A stretch of 64,000 nt of DNA from Streptomyces achromogenes (GCF_030816715.1 NZ_JAUSYH010000001.1:868001-932000); one strand, 5' to 3'. Counted from the first letter of the stretch, positions 8,734 through 17,217 are shown. Program-made: numbers and translations. Notes: generated by a model not told the origin, from the sequence alone.

Positions 8734-9771
8734 ATGATCAGCCACCAGCAGCTCGCCGCGGCCGCCCGCATCGGCATGCTCACCCGCGAACGGGACACCG
8801 CGTCGGCCTGCGCCCAGGCCCTGGACGAACTCGGCCGGGCCCTGCCCCTCGACGCCGCGACCCTGCTGGCGATCGACCCGCGCACCGGAGCGCACGTGCA
8901 GCTCGCGGGAATCGGCTACCCGGCCGGGACGTCCGAGTCGCTCGCCGCCGAGTTCACCGCGACCCCCTGGTACGCCAACGTCGTCCGGCAGACGCTGCCC
9001 CCGTCCATCACCGAGGACGTGGAGGACACGACGTCCGGCGGACAGCGCTTCCGCAACGGCTGGTTCTACGCCGAGCGGGTCCGCCCGGCCGGCTTCCGGG
9101 ACGCGCTGACCGGAGCCCTGCGCCATCACGGGCGTCTGGTCGGCCTGATCAACCTGTCCGTCGAGGGTCCCGGCGCGTACGACACGGACGCACGACGGCT
9201 GCTCTCCTCCGTGCTGCCCGCCCTGGGCGCCCTCGCCGACCCGGTCGCGCACACCGGCGACGTGCAGGACCTGCCGCCCGGAGCGGGCGCGAGCCTGGTC
9301 ACGGCGGCGGGGATCATCGACCTCCCCGGCCGTGAGCCCGCCGACGTGCTGGCGGACCAAACGTTCGCCCGTCTGGTCGGGGCCTTCACGGCTGTCGGCG
9401 GACTGCGGCTGCGGGCACTGTGGCCGGTGGGCCGGGAGTGGCGGCGCGTGGTGCTGAGCCGGTGCACCGCGGGGTCGCCGCTGGCCAGGGACGCGGTGCT
9501 GGTGACCGCGACACCCACCGAGTTGCCGTACGGCCTGAGTCCGCGCGAACTGGAGGTCCTCACCCGGGCCGCCCGCGGCCAGACCAACCAGGCCATCGCC
9601 CAGGCGCTGTTCCTGTCCCCGCGGACCGTGCACAGCCACATCGAGCACCTGCTCCGCAAGACCGCCAGCGCCTCACGCGCCGAGGCGACGGCGCTCGCCC
9701 TGCGCGACGGTCTGCTGCGGCCCACGACGGAGGATTTGGAGCACTTCGTCGAACGCATGCCGGCCCGCTGA
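8734..9771 (+). CDS. LuxR-family transcriptional regulator with GAF-like sensor
   Basis: A 345-residue regulator. Residues about 1-180 look GAF-like (LAAAARIGMLTRERDTASACAQALDELGRALPLDAATLLAIDPRTG, then LINLSVEGPGAYDTDARRLLSSVLPALGALA). The C-terminal ~70 residues are a canonical LuxR helix-turn-helix: LSPRELEVLTRAARGQTNQAIAQALFLSPRTVHSHIEHLLRK. CGGAGG lies seven bases before the ATG. It is divergent from the ABC transporter operon beginning at 8496, which is the likely target, with the imported ligand or a related molecule as the plausible effector (inference). Confidence 0.88.
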   Translation: MISHQQLAAAARIGMLTRERDTASACAQALDELGRALPLDAATLLAIDPRTGAHVQLAGIGYPAGTSESLAAEFTATPWYANVVRQTLPPSITEDVEDTTSGGQRFRNGWFYAERVRPAGFRDALTGALRHHGRLVGLINLSVEGPGAYDTDARRLLSSVLPALGALADPVAHTGDVQDLPPGAGASLVTAAGIIDLPGREPADVLADQTFARLVGAFTAVGGLRLRALWPVGREWRRVVLSRCTAGSPLARDAVLVTATPTELPYGLSPRELEVLTRAARGQTNQAIAQALFLSPRTVHSHIEHLLRKTASASRAEATALALRDGLLRPTTEDLEHFVERMPAR

Positions 9772-9833
9772 CGTTCCGCCCCTGCGCCACGGCGACGTCA
9801 TGGGTGGTGCGGGATGCTCATGTGACGGAAGTG

Positions 9834-9862
9834 TTGACCGGGGCAAGTACAGAACTTATCTT
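9834..9862 (+). promoter_or_regulatory. Candidate vegetative-type promoter for the GH43 gene
   Basis: TTGACC (9834-9839) and TATCTT (9857-9862) separated by exactly 17 bp, in a noticeably A/T-richer stretch than its surroundings. It would start transcription near 9869, about 130 bp upstream of the GH43 start, leaving a long leader containing the hexanucleotide repeat. Sequence match only. Confidence 0.55.
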
Positions 9863-9945
9863 TTGGCCGAGTTTACGAACGCCGTTCGACATATCGGCAA
9901 CGGGTAAAGGGAGCGGCATCTCCGCGACAGCCGCAGCCACAGCCG

Positions 9946-9981
9946 CCCGCACCCGCACCCGCACCCGCACCCGCACCCGCA
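9946..9981 (+). repeat. Six tandem copies of CCCGCA in the GH43 leader
   Basis: Six perfect head-to-tail copies of the hexamer CCCGCA, ending 16 bp before the GTG start of the GH43 gene and just ahead of its ribosome binding site. Copy number at such simple repeats can vary by slipped replication. Confidence 0.95.
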
Positions 9982-9997
9982 CCTGAGGGAGTAGTCC

Positions 9998-11458
9998 GTG
10001 AGACCTGAACTCACCCGCCGAACGGTCCTCGGCATGATCGCCGGCTCGGCCGCCGCCGCCGTCACCGGCGTCTCGGCCGGTACCGCTCACGCCGCCGTGC
10101 CCGCGTCACCCGGCGTGACCTACACGAACAGCATCGCCGAGCAGCGGGCCGACCCGCACATCTACAAGCACACCGACGGCTTCTACTACTTCACCGCCAC
10201 GGTCCCGGCGTACGACCGGATCGTGCTCCGCCGTGCCACCACGATCCAGGGGCTGACCTCGGCCGCCGAGACGACCATCTGGACCAAGCACGCCAGCGGC
10301 GCGATGGGCGCACACATCTGGGCCCCGGAGATCCACTTCATCGACGGCAAGTGGTACATCTACTTCGCCGCCGGCGACGCCAACAACATCTGGAACATCC
10401 GGCCCTACGTCCTGGAGTCCACCGCCGCGAACCCGATCACGGGGCCCTGGACGGAGAAGGGGCGCATCGCCCTGCCGCTCAACACCTTCTCCCTGGACGC
10501 GACGACCTTCGCCGTCAACGGCACCCGCTACCTCGCCTGGGCGCAGAACGACCCGGCCGTCGGCCCGGGCACCAACATCTACCTGGCGCAGATGTCCAGT
10601 CCGTGGACCATCACCGGCACCCCGGTCATGATCAGCCGGCCGACCGCCGCATGGGAGACCGCCGGAGGGGAGACGGTCAACGAGGGCCCGGCCGTGATCC
10701 AGCGGAACGGCAAGGTCTTCCTGACCTTCTCGGCCAGCGCCACCGACGCCAACTACTGCATGGGCATGCTGACCGCGTCCGCCGGCGCCGACCTGCTCAG
10801 CACCTCGTCCTGGGCCAAGTCCGCCGGCCCGGTCTTCGCCAGCAACGCCGCCACCAGCCAGTACGGCCCCGGGCACAACCAGTTCACGGTCTCCGAGGAC
10901 GGCAAGTCGGACATCCTCGTCTACCACGACCGCAACTACAAGGACATCAGCGGTTCCCCGCTCAACGACCCCAACCGCCGCACCCGCGTCCAGAAGATCT
11001 ACTGGAAGGCCGACGGCACGCCCGACTTCGGCATCCCGGTCGCCGACGGTCTCACTCCGATCCGGCTGTCCTCGTACAACTTCCCCGACCGGTTCATCCG
11101 GCACTGGGACTACCGCGCCAAGATCGAGGCGAACGTCGCGCCGCTGGCCGACTCGCAGTTCCGGGTCGTCACCGGTCTCACCGGCACGGGAACCGTCTCC
11201 CTGGAGTCGGCGAACTTCCCCGGTTACTTCCTGCGCCACAAGAACAACGAGGTGTGGGTGGAGAAGAACGACGGGACGGCGCTGTTCGCCGGCGCCGCCT
11301 CCTTCACCGCCCGGTCCGGCCTCGCGGACTCCGCCGGGGTCTCCTACGAGTCGTACAACCTCCCGGGCCGCTACATCCGCCACTACAACTACCTGCTGTA
11401 CGTCCAGGCTGTGAGCACGACGACCGACCGGGCCGACGCCACGTTCTACACCCAGTAG
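9998..11458 (+). CDS. GH43 exo-1,5-alpha-L-arabinofuranosidase-like enzyme with CBM42 (AbfB) domain
   Basis: A 486-residue secreted hemicellulase. The N-terminus has a Tat-like signal (LTRRTVLGMIAGSAAAAVTG) with an AHA cleavage region near residue 32. The five-bladed GH43 catalytic domain shows the expected acids: Asp52 in RADPHIY, Asp167 in TFSLDATTF and general acid Glu229 in TVNEGPAV, plus HIWAPEIHFIDGKWYIYFAAG. Residues about 350-486 form an AbfB/CBM42 arabinose-binding beta-trefoil (IRLSSYNFPDRFIRHWDY, LESANFPGYFLRHKN, YESYNLPGRYIRHYNY). This layout matches Streptomyces exo-1,5-alpha-arabinofuranosidase. The GTG start at 9998 has GGGAG six bases upstream. A promoter-like sequence lies at 9834-9862. 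Confidence 0.92.
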   Translation: MRPELTRRTVLGMIAGSAAAAVTGVSAGTAHAAVPASPGVTYTNSIAEQRADPHIYKHTDGFYYFTATVPAYDRIVLRRATTIQGLTSAAETTIWTKHASGAMGAHIWAPEIHFIDGKWYIYFAAGDANNIWNIRPYVLESTAANPITGPWTEKGRIALPLNTFSLDATTFAVNGTRYLAWAQNDPAVGPGTNIYLAQMSSPWTITGTPVMISRPTAAWETAGGETVNEGPAVIQRNGKVFLTFSASATDANYCMGMLTASAGADLLSTSSWAKSAGPVFASNAATSQYGPGHNQFTVSEDGKSDILVYHDRNYKDISGSPLNDPNRRTRVQKIYWKADGTPDFGIPVADGLTPIRLSSYNFPDRFIRHWDYRAKIEANVAPLADSQFRVVTGLTGTGTVSLESANFPGYFLRHKNNEVWVEKNDGTALFAGAASFTARSGLADSAGVSYESYNLPGRYIRHYNYLLYVQAVSTTTDRADATFYTQ

Positions 11459-11653
11459 GCCGCCACCGCGGCCGTCACCGCACTTCCCGACCAGGATCCA
11501 CCACGCGCACACCGGCCCCGTGGCCTGTGAAGCCGGATCGGCTCCTTCTCGTTCGGTGACGGCCGTGTGTGGATGTCGTGACCCCCCGGCCGCCGATGGA
11601 CGTCTATGAACCCTTCGGTACTGATTCGGACCGCCGGCGCCCGGGGCACGGGC

Positions 11654-11682
11654 TTGCAGCGCTGTCAACCGTGCAGTAACCA
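11654..11682 (+). promoter_or_regulatory. Candidate promoter placing YceI mRNA start at the ATG
   Basis: TTGCAG (11654-11659) and TAACCA (11677-11682) with a 17 bp spacer. The -10 element is poor at its last base. It ends eight bases before the YceI ATG at 11691, and no Shine-Dalgarno sequence precedes that ATG, so the mRNA could be leaderless. Low-to-moderate confidence. Confidence 0.35.
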
Positions 11683-11690
11683 CGTGAATC

Positions 11691-12359
11691 ATGAACCTGT
11701 TCACCCGCGGCGCGTCCCTTCGGCGTTCGGCGCCCTCCGCCGCTCCCCGACGGCCCGCCGGCCCGGCCGCGTTCGCCCCCTCCGGCTCCGGCGGCCCGCC
11801 GGACCCCGCGCTGGCCGCGCTGACCGGCGAGTGGATGATCGACCCCGCGCACAGCCGTGTCGGCTTCTCCGTCCGGCACGCCCTGGTGACCACGGTGCGC
11901 GGGGCCTTCACCCGGTACGAGAGCCGTCTCCACTTCGACGGCCGCGACCCGGCCCGCTCGCGCGCGGAGATCGTGCTGTCCACCGCCAGCGTCGACACCG
12001 GCGTGGAACAACGCGACGCCCATCTGGCCGGCCGTGACTTCCTGGACGCGGCCGCCTATCCACGGATGCGTTTCACCAGCACCGCCGTAGAGCTCGCGGG
12101 CTCCGACGTCTATCGCATGACCGGGGACCTCACCATCAGGAACGTGACACGGCCCGTGGTCCTCGAACTCACCTACCTGGGCCACGTCGTCGACCCGTTC
12201 GGTTACGAGCGGGCGGGTTTCGACGGCACCACCACCATCGACCGTTCCGACTGGGGCCTGACGTACAACGCGCGTCTGGCCGAGGGCGGCGCCATGGTGA
12301 GCGAGAAGGTGCGTCTGCAGTTCGACATCGCCGCGATCCGCACCCCCGACGCGGGCTGA
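11691..12359 (+). CDS. YceI-family lipocalin-like protein
   Basis: A 222-residue protein whose residues about 45-215 match the YceI family, a lipocalin-like beta-barrel that binds polyisoprenoid or other amphiphilic molecules: LTGEWMIDPAHSRVGFSVRHALVTTVRGAFTRYESRLHFDG, TGVEQRDAHLAGRDFLDAAAYPRMRFTS, LTIRNVTRPVVLELTYLG and FGYERAGFDGTTTIDRSDWGLTYNA. The first ~40 residues are Arg/Ala/Pro/Ser rich without a clear signal peptide, so the protein is probably cytoplasmic. It converges on the HxlR gene. No function more precise than the family can be given. Confidence 0.88.
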   Translation: MNLFTRGASLRRSAPSAAPRRPAGPAAFAPSGSGGPPDPALAALTGEWMIDPAHSRVGFSVRHALVTTVRGAFTRYESRLHFDGRDPARSRAEIVLSTASVDTGVEQRDAHLAGRDFLDAAAYPRMRFTSTAVELAGSDVYRMTGDLTIRNVTRPVVLELTYLGHVVDPFGYERAGFDGTTTIDRSDWGLTYNARLAEGGAMVSEKVRLQFDIAAIRTPDAG

Positions 12360-12426
12360 CCCGCACGCCCCGGAGCGGAGCCCGGCGTCACCCGCGCGGT
12401 CGACGCTGCTCCCACCGAGGGCGGGC

Positions 12427-12807
12427 TCACTTCCCCGGCGCGGCGGCCTCCGCGCCGCGGCATGCACCGTGCTGCCCGTCGGGCAGATACCGCTCCGCCC
12501 AGTCCCGCAACTCGGCCAGGGCCGGCCCGAGGGCGGCGCCGGCCTCAGTCAGCCGGTAGGCGACGCGCAGCGGCGGCCCCGCGTCCACCTCGCGCACCAC
12601 GAGCCCGGCGGCGCCCAGCTCGCTCAGCCGGTCCGACAGCATGCGCTCACTGATGCCCGGGATGGCCCGGCGCAGGTCGGCGAAGTGCACCGGGCGCTCC
12701 ATCAGCACGGCAACGATCAGACCGGTCCAGCGCTTGCCGAGCAACACGAAGACGCGCGTGATCCCGCCGTCCACCGTTTTGCAGGGCCCCATGGCCGATT
12801 CGTCCAT
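12427..12807 (-). CDS. HxlR-family (DUF24) transcriptional regulator
   Basis: A 126-residue winged-helix regulator. The HxlR signature is plain: VDGGITRVFVLLGKRWTGLIVAVLMERPVHFADLRRAIPGISERMLSDRLSELGAAGLVVREV, then VAYRLTEAGAALGPALAELRDWAERYL. One Cys near the N-terminus (MGPCKTV) is in the position used for redox sensing by YodB/HypR-type members. The ATG at 12807 is preferred to an upstream ATG because the conserved domain begins just after it; no Shine-Dalgarno is visible, and a TACACT element lies six bases ahead of the ATG, so a leaderless transcript is possible. It is divergent from the azoreductase gene, the same arrangement as YodB-controlled azoreductase genes in Bacillus. Confidence 0.88.
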   Translation of the reverse strand: MDESAMGPCKTVDGGITRVFVLLGKRWTGLIVAVLMERPVHFADLRRAIPGISERMLSDRLSELGAAGLVVREVDAGPPLRVAYRLTEAGAALGPALAELRDWAERYLPDGQHGACRGAEAAAPGK

Positions 12808-12814
12808 GCCGAAA

Positions 12815-12876
12815 GTGTACGGCAACCGTGCTAGTAGCTGAGAAAAAGTAAGGGACTGTGCTATCAATAGGTACAC
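12815..12876. promoter_or_regulatory. Divergent hxlR/azoR control region with direct and inverted repeats
   Basis: Between the two divergent genes, GTGCTA occurs at 12828-12833 and again at 12858-12863, exactly 30 bp (about three helical turns) apart on the same face. The block is flanked by GTGTAC at 12815-12820 and GTACAC at 12871-12876, an inverted pair. It overlaps the probable promoter of the HxlR gene. I propose it as the HxlR operator; this is inference from position and symmetry. Confidence 0.45.
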
Positions 12877-12939
12877 ACGGAACGGCAGCTCCATACCGAC
12901 GTTCAGTCATGCCGTCCCTCCTCTTTCTGGAGTCCTCTC

Positions 12940-13593
12940 ATGGCCACGCTGCTGCACCTCGACTCGTCCCTCTTCCCCGAGTCCGCCTCCACCTCGCGTT
13001 CGGTCACGGCGGCCTTCCGCCGGGCATGGGAGGAACAGCACCCCGACGGCACCGTGATCCACCGGGACCTCGCCACCGACCCGGTGCCGCACCTGGACGC
13101 CCTCACCGCGGCCGCCGGGTTCGCCGCCGCGGCCGACCGCACCCCCGAGCAGGCCGCGGCCTTCGCTCCGCGGCTGGAGCTGATCGAGCAGCTGGAGAAC
13201 GCGGACGCCGTGCTGATCGGCGCGCCCATGCTCAACTTCACGGTTCCCTCGACGCTGAAGACCTGGCTCGACCAGGTGATCCTCATGGGCCGCACCGCGC
13301 CGGCCGAGGGCTCCTCGGTCCGGGGCACCCCGGTCTACGTGGTGGCCAGCCGCGGCGGCTCCTACGCCCCGGGCACCCCGCGCGAGGGTTATGAGTACGT
13401 GCAGAACTACCTGCAGGCGGTGCTCGGCGACATGCTCGGCATGACGGTCGAGTTCATCGTCCCCGAGCTCACCCTCGCGCACTCCAACCCCGCCATGGCC
13501 GAGCTGGTCCCGCTCGCCGAGGCCTCGAAGGCCAGGGCCCACGAGGAGGCCGTCACCAAGGGCAAGGCGGCCGCCGCGAAGGCCGCCGCCTAG
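12940..13593 (+). CDS. azoR: FMN-dependent NADH-azoreductase
   Basis: A 217-residue flavodoxin-fold reductase of the AzoR/AcpD family, which reduces quinones and azo compounds with NAD(P)H and FMN in the cytoplasm. Motifs: LLHLDSSLFPESASTSRSVTAAF (FMN phosphate loop), DAVLIGAPMLNFTVPSTLKTWLDQVILMGRTA and VYVVASRGGSY. The C-terminus ends in an Ala/Lys-rich tail (GKAAAAKAAA). The divergent HxlR regulator suggests induction by electrophiles such as quinones, as shown for YodB/AzoR1. The start at 12940 is preceded by CTGGAG in a suitable position. Confidence 0.92.
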   Translation: MATLLHLDSSLFPESASTSRSVTAAFRRAWEEQHPDGTVIHRDLATDPVPHLDALTAAAGFAAAADRTPEQAAAFAPRLELIEQLENADAVLIGAPMLNFTVPSTLKTWLDQVILMGRTAPAEGSSVRGTPVYVVASRGGSYAPGTPREGYEYVQNYLQAVLGDMLGMTVEFIVPELTLAHSNPAMAELVPLAEASKARAHEEAVTKGKAAAAKAAA

Positions 13594-13763
13594 GCCGTCC
13601 GCCCGGGGGACCCGGGGAGAGATCCGCGACGGCGCGTCACGGCCGGTCCGCCGGACGCCCGGCCGCACGGACCCGCCCGCACGGCCTCAGCGCTTCCCCC
13701 GGCCCGGGCGTCGCGCCGCCGCCTCGCGGACACCCCTGAACACGATGGCGTAAAAGCAGACCG

Positions 13764-13803
13764 CCGCGGGCCGGAGCCGCCGGGTCACGGCTCCGGCCCG
13801 CGG
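13764..13803. terminator. Perfect 16 bp hairpin between convergent azoR and GH30 genes
   Basis: Left arm 13764-13779 and right arm 13788-13803 are perfect 16 bp reverse complements, separated by an 8-base loop. It lies between two converging genes (stops at 13593 and 13875) and has no T-run, as is common in Streptomyces. Probably a bidirectional terminator. Confidence 0.65.
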
Positions 13804-13874
13804 CACGGGACCCACGGCACAGGTCCGCGCCCACCCGCCGGCCACCCGGCCGCACGGCCCGCGCCCGCACGGTC

Positions 13875-16800
13875 TCAGCGGCGGACGAGGCGGATCCGGT
13901 ACGTCCGGGTCTGCGAGCCGTCCTCGCCGGTCACGGTGACGATCGCCGACCGTCCGCCGCGCTCGTCGCGATATTCGACGGCGACCTTCGCGTAGGGGTC
14001 GCGGGCCGTCGCCGTGACCCGGCTGCGGTCCGGGGCGCCGGTGACGACCCGGTAGGCGGTGGTGTCCGGGTCGAACGACGCGATCGGCGTGCCGGACACC
14101 TCGAGGGACGCGGCGGCGGCGTCGGAGGCGACTCCCGGGGCCTTGGCGAACACCTCGATCTCGCTCGCGGTGAGGTAGCCCCCGGGGCGCGCGGCCATGA
14201 CGACCCGCACCGCGGACGCCGCCTTCGCCGACACCGGGACGTCGACCACCGGCGCTCCCTCTCCGCCGACCGCGACAGGGCCGCCCGCGTCCTCCCATGT
14301 CCCGGTGCCGGCCGCCCGGACCTGCACCTTCAGCGTCTCGGGGAACGAGGCGCCGTTCCCGTCCCGGTAGAAGTGCGTGACGATCCGGCTCAGGTCGCGT
14401 GCCTCGGGCAGGGTGAAGGTGATCGTGTCGGAGGGGTTCTTGGCGGTCCCCGGCTTCCAGTTGGACCAGGCCTTCTCCGACAGGTCCCCGTTGCGCAGGC
14501 GCTCCGCGGAGTACCCGCTCTCGGTGAACGTGGCCGCGACGGCGACGCCGTCGTCCGCGGCGATGTTGGTCTGCACGGGTTGCGTGACCTGCACGCGCAC
14601 CGTCGCGTCGACCGTGCCGCCGCCGACGACCCGGGCGACGCCGCGCACGGTGACGACTCCGGTCCCGTCGAACGCCCCCTCGGCCGCCGGGTCCCACGCC
14701 ACCGGCAGATCGACCCTGCCTCCGTGGCGGCCGACGCCGACGACGGTGGCCGGGAGGTTCGGCGTGCCGCCGAGGTAGGTCTTGGCGCGACCCGCGAGGG
14801 TCGAGGCGATCGTGTCGACGGTGACGACCGCGACCGCGGGGACCGTCCGTCCGAGAGCGTCGGTCGCCTCGCCCCTGACCCGCACCGTCCCGGGAGCGCG
14901 CCACGTCCGGTCGGACGGGAGCTTCCACACGACGGGGAGCGCGCCGCGGGCGCCGTCGGGGAACACCGGCGTCACCGTCTTCGGCAGTTCGGGCCGCAGA
15001 CCCGGGACGGTGAAGGCGTCGGCGGGCTCGGTACGCAGAACCGTCTCGTCGATCACGGACCAGCGCTGGTTCGCCGCGGAGGTCGGGGTGTAGGTGGACA
15101 CCTTGGCGCCGTCCGCGGTCGACTGTCCGGCGACGTCGAGCAGCCGGCCGGTGGCGGCGTTGACGAACGTCCATGTGCCGTCGCCGGTCGTCGACATGAT
15201 CCACTGTGCGGCTTCGGCGACCCGGCCCTTCTCCGGCTTCTCCAGAACGGCCTGGTTGTCGCGCACGGTGAGCAGTTCGCCGGTGCCGGTGCGGGCGAGC
15301 GCGTAGCGCTCACGGTTGCCGGTGCCGCGCGTCAACTTCCGAACGGACCAAAGCTGTTGGGCACTGCCGGCGTCGTCGGTACGCAGCACGACGCCGCTGC
15401 CGGTGTCCGCCGGCGCGAGCGACTTACCGCTCTGCGTCCCCTGGAGCCGGTAGACGTGCCCCGGCTGGACGAGCGCGGCGTCCTTCGCCACCCCGCCGAC
15501 TCCCTGGACGAGGAAGGTCGTGACCGACTTGGCGGGGACGGCGAGGGTGGCCGACCGGTCGGTCACCCGGACCGGCGTGCCCTGTACGAGGGCGCCGTCG
15601 GCGCTCGTCACGACGGGTGTGACGGAGGCTCCGCGCGCGATCGTGCCGAAGCGGGAGAGGTCGAGGGTCACCGAGCGGGCGGAGGTGGCGCTGTTGACGT
15701 GCACGACGGTCGCCGTGCGGCCTGACTTGCGGACCGCGGCGACGCTCGACGGATCGTCGGTCTTCACGAAGTGGTCGCCCGGGCGGATGTAGTGGGTGAA
15801 GTTGCGGATGGTGTGGAACTTGGAGTTGGTGCGGATCGGGCAGGTCTGCAGGGTGTCGTCGGCCGTGCAGTTGAACGGCACGTGGATGCTGCCCCAGTTC
15901 TTGCCCGCCGCGGCCTGCGGGATGGCGTCCTCGATCGGCTGCCAGAACACCCAGGCCGAGGGCTCCAGTTCACGCATGTCCTCGACCATGCGGGTGGCCA
16001 TGCCGAGCCCCGGTTCCATGCCGGTGAAGTCGGTGCCGGTGCCCCAGGTGCCCTCGACCTCGCTCATCCACAGCTTCTTGTCCGCGCCCTTGGCGATGTC
16101 CCGGGCGCTGGTGCGCATGCCCGTGCCGTAGGTGTGCACGTTGAGCTGGTCGACGGCGGCGCGGGCGGGAGCGTCGTAGGCGTTCCAGTTCTGGGTGAAG
16201 AGGGTGGGGTTGGTCTCGTCCATCGCGGAGATCCGGGCGTCCGTCTTCGCGCCCCGGAGCGCCTTGTCGAGCGCGAGGACCACCTTCTGCTGGAGTTCCG
16301 GGCCCGCGTGGGCGCCCTCCTGGCGTCCGCCGGTGGGTTGGCCGTTGGCTCCGATCTGGGTGCCCCAGTAGGGCGTGTTGGGCTCGTTGAGCGGGTCGAT
16401 CGTGTCGAACTCGATGCCGTGCGCCTGCTCCAGACGCTCCGTCACCTTGGTCAGGTACGTGGCGAAGTCGTCGACGCGGTCGGCTCGGATCTGGTCGGTG
16501 CTCGCGTCGAGGCCTCCGGAGACGTATCCGCTGACGGTCTGGAACCAGGGCGGCGAGTTGCTGAACGCCTCCCACCGGCTGACCTTGCTCTTGATCTGGT
16601 CCACCCACCAGCGCTGTCCGGCGTCGGCGTCCCAGTTCCAGTGGTCGGGGTCATTGGGGTCCCACCAGTCGACGTCCTGCCGGGTGGTCCCGGCGGGGGC
16701 CTTCCAGAAGCCCTCCATGGTGGCGCCCGGCTTCATGTAGTCCGTGCGGACGTCCGGAGCGTTGCCGCCGCCGATGTTGTACCGGGCGATGGTGAGGCCG

Positions 16801-17060
16801 AGGCCGTCCGCACCGAACAGCATGTCCACGAGGCGTCTTCGGATGGGGTCGGGGTAACCGCCCGTCGCGTTGGCGAACCAGACGAGGCTGGTGCCCCAGC
16901 CCTCGAACGCCTGCTGCCGGTAGGACGGGTCGATGTGTACGGTGACCGCGCCCTGCGGTGCCGGATCAGCGCTCGCGGCGGGCGCGGCCACGAGACTCGC
17001 GCCGAGCACCAGGGGAACCGCGGGCGCCAGCGCCCGGACGATGCGATGCCGAGGGGACAC
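13875..17060 (-). CDS. Secreted multidomain GH30 endo-beta-1,6-galactanase-like glycosidase
   Basis: A 1061-residue exported enzyme. After a signal peptide (about 1-31, ending PAASA) comes a GH30 catalytic barrel from about residue 45 to 480: QQAFEGWGTSLVWFANATGGYPDP, acid/base Glu226 in DPLNEPNTPYW, nucleophile probably Glu334 in WMSEVEGTW. That pattern matches bacterial endo-beta-1,6-galactanases, which attack arabinogalactan side chains. Downstream I see a ricin-type lectin region (about 555-690; QLWSV and NQRWSV repeats), two Ig-like units, a discoidin-like segment (NIAADDGVAVAATFTESGYSAERLRNGDLSEKAWSNW) and a C-terminal Ig/cadherin-like end. The GTG at 17060 has GGGAG four bases upstream. 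The far upstream region holds a LacI-type palindrome (17204-17217). Confidence 0.88.
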   Translation of the reverse strand: MSPRHRIVRALAPAVPLVLGASLVAAPAASADPAPQGAVTVHIDPSYRQQAFEGWGTSLVWFANATGGYPDPIRRRLVDMLFGADGLGLTIARYNIGGGNAPDVRTDYMKPGATMEGFWKAPAGTTRQDVDWWDPNDPDHWNWDADAGQRWWVDQIKSKVSRWEAFSNSPPWFQTVSGYVSGGLDASTDQIRADRVDDFATYLTKVTERLEQAHGIEFDTIDPLNEPNTPYWGTQIGANGQPTGGRQEGAHAGPELQQKVVLALDKALRGAKTDARISAMDETNPTLFTQNWNAYDAPARAAVDQLNVHTYGTGMRTSARDIAKGADKKLWMSEVEGTWGTGTDFTGMEPGLGMATRMVEDMRELEPSAWVFWQPIEDAIPQAAAGKNWGSIHVPFNCTADDTLQTCPIRTNSKFHTIRNFTHYIRPGDHFVKTDDPSSVAAVRKSGRTATVVHVNSATSARSVTLDLSRFGTIARGASVTPVVTSADGALVQGTPVRVTDRSATLAVPAKSVTTFLVQGVGGVAKDAALVQPGHVYRLQGTQSGKSLAPADTGSGVVLRTDDAGSAQQLWSVRKLTRGTGNRERYALARTGTGELLTVRDNQAVLEKPEKGRVAEAAQWIMSTTGDGTWTFVNAATGRLLDVAGQSTADGAKVSTYTPTSAANQRWSVIDETVLRTEPADAFTVPGLRPELPKTVTPVFPDGARGALPVVWKLPSDRTWRAPGTVRVRGEATDALGRTVPAVAVVTVDTIASTLAGRAKTYLGGTPNLPATVVGVGRHGGRVDLPVAWDPAAEGAFDGTGVVTVRGVARVVGGGTVDATVRVQVTQPVQTNIAADDGVAVAATFTESGYSAERLRNGDLSEKAWSNWKPGTAKNPSDTITFTLPEARDLSRIVTHFYRDGNGASFPETLKVQVRAAGTGTWEDAGGPVAVGGEGAPVVDVPVSAKAASAVRVVMAARPGGYLTASEIEVFAKAPGVASDAAAASLEVSGTPIASFDPDTTAYRVVTGAPDRSRVTATARDPYAKVAVEYRDERGGRSAIVTVTGEDGSQTRTYRIRLVRR

Positions 17061-17203
17061 GACACTCCCTTTCACAACACAGAGGCGAACAGAACCCAAC
17101 AGAAAGAATCGCGCTCTGGGCATGCTCAAGGATGGCCATGAACTCGTCAAGACGATGGACGAGTCGGGATCCCGGGCCCGCTCCCCCGGCGTCCGATTCA
17201 TCC

Positions 17204-17217
17204 GGAAAGCGCTTACC
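17204..17217. promoter_or_regulatory. LacI-family-type palindrome upstream of GH30 gene
   Basis: GGAAAGCGCTTACC, with the 8 bp core AAGCGCTT perfectly palindromic around a central CG, the usual form of a LacI/GalR operator. It lies about 145 bp upstream of the GH30 start and 66 bp upstream of the methyltransferase start. It differs from the CebR box at 1031, so another LacI-type regulator would be expected. Inferred from sequence form only. Confidence 0.45.

Noticed and set aside
10106..11998. 630-codon minus-strand frame opposite the GH43 gene
   Set aside because: No domain, no ribosome binding site, and it spans the GH43 gene whose catalytic and CBM42 motifs are intact on the plus strand.
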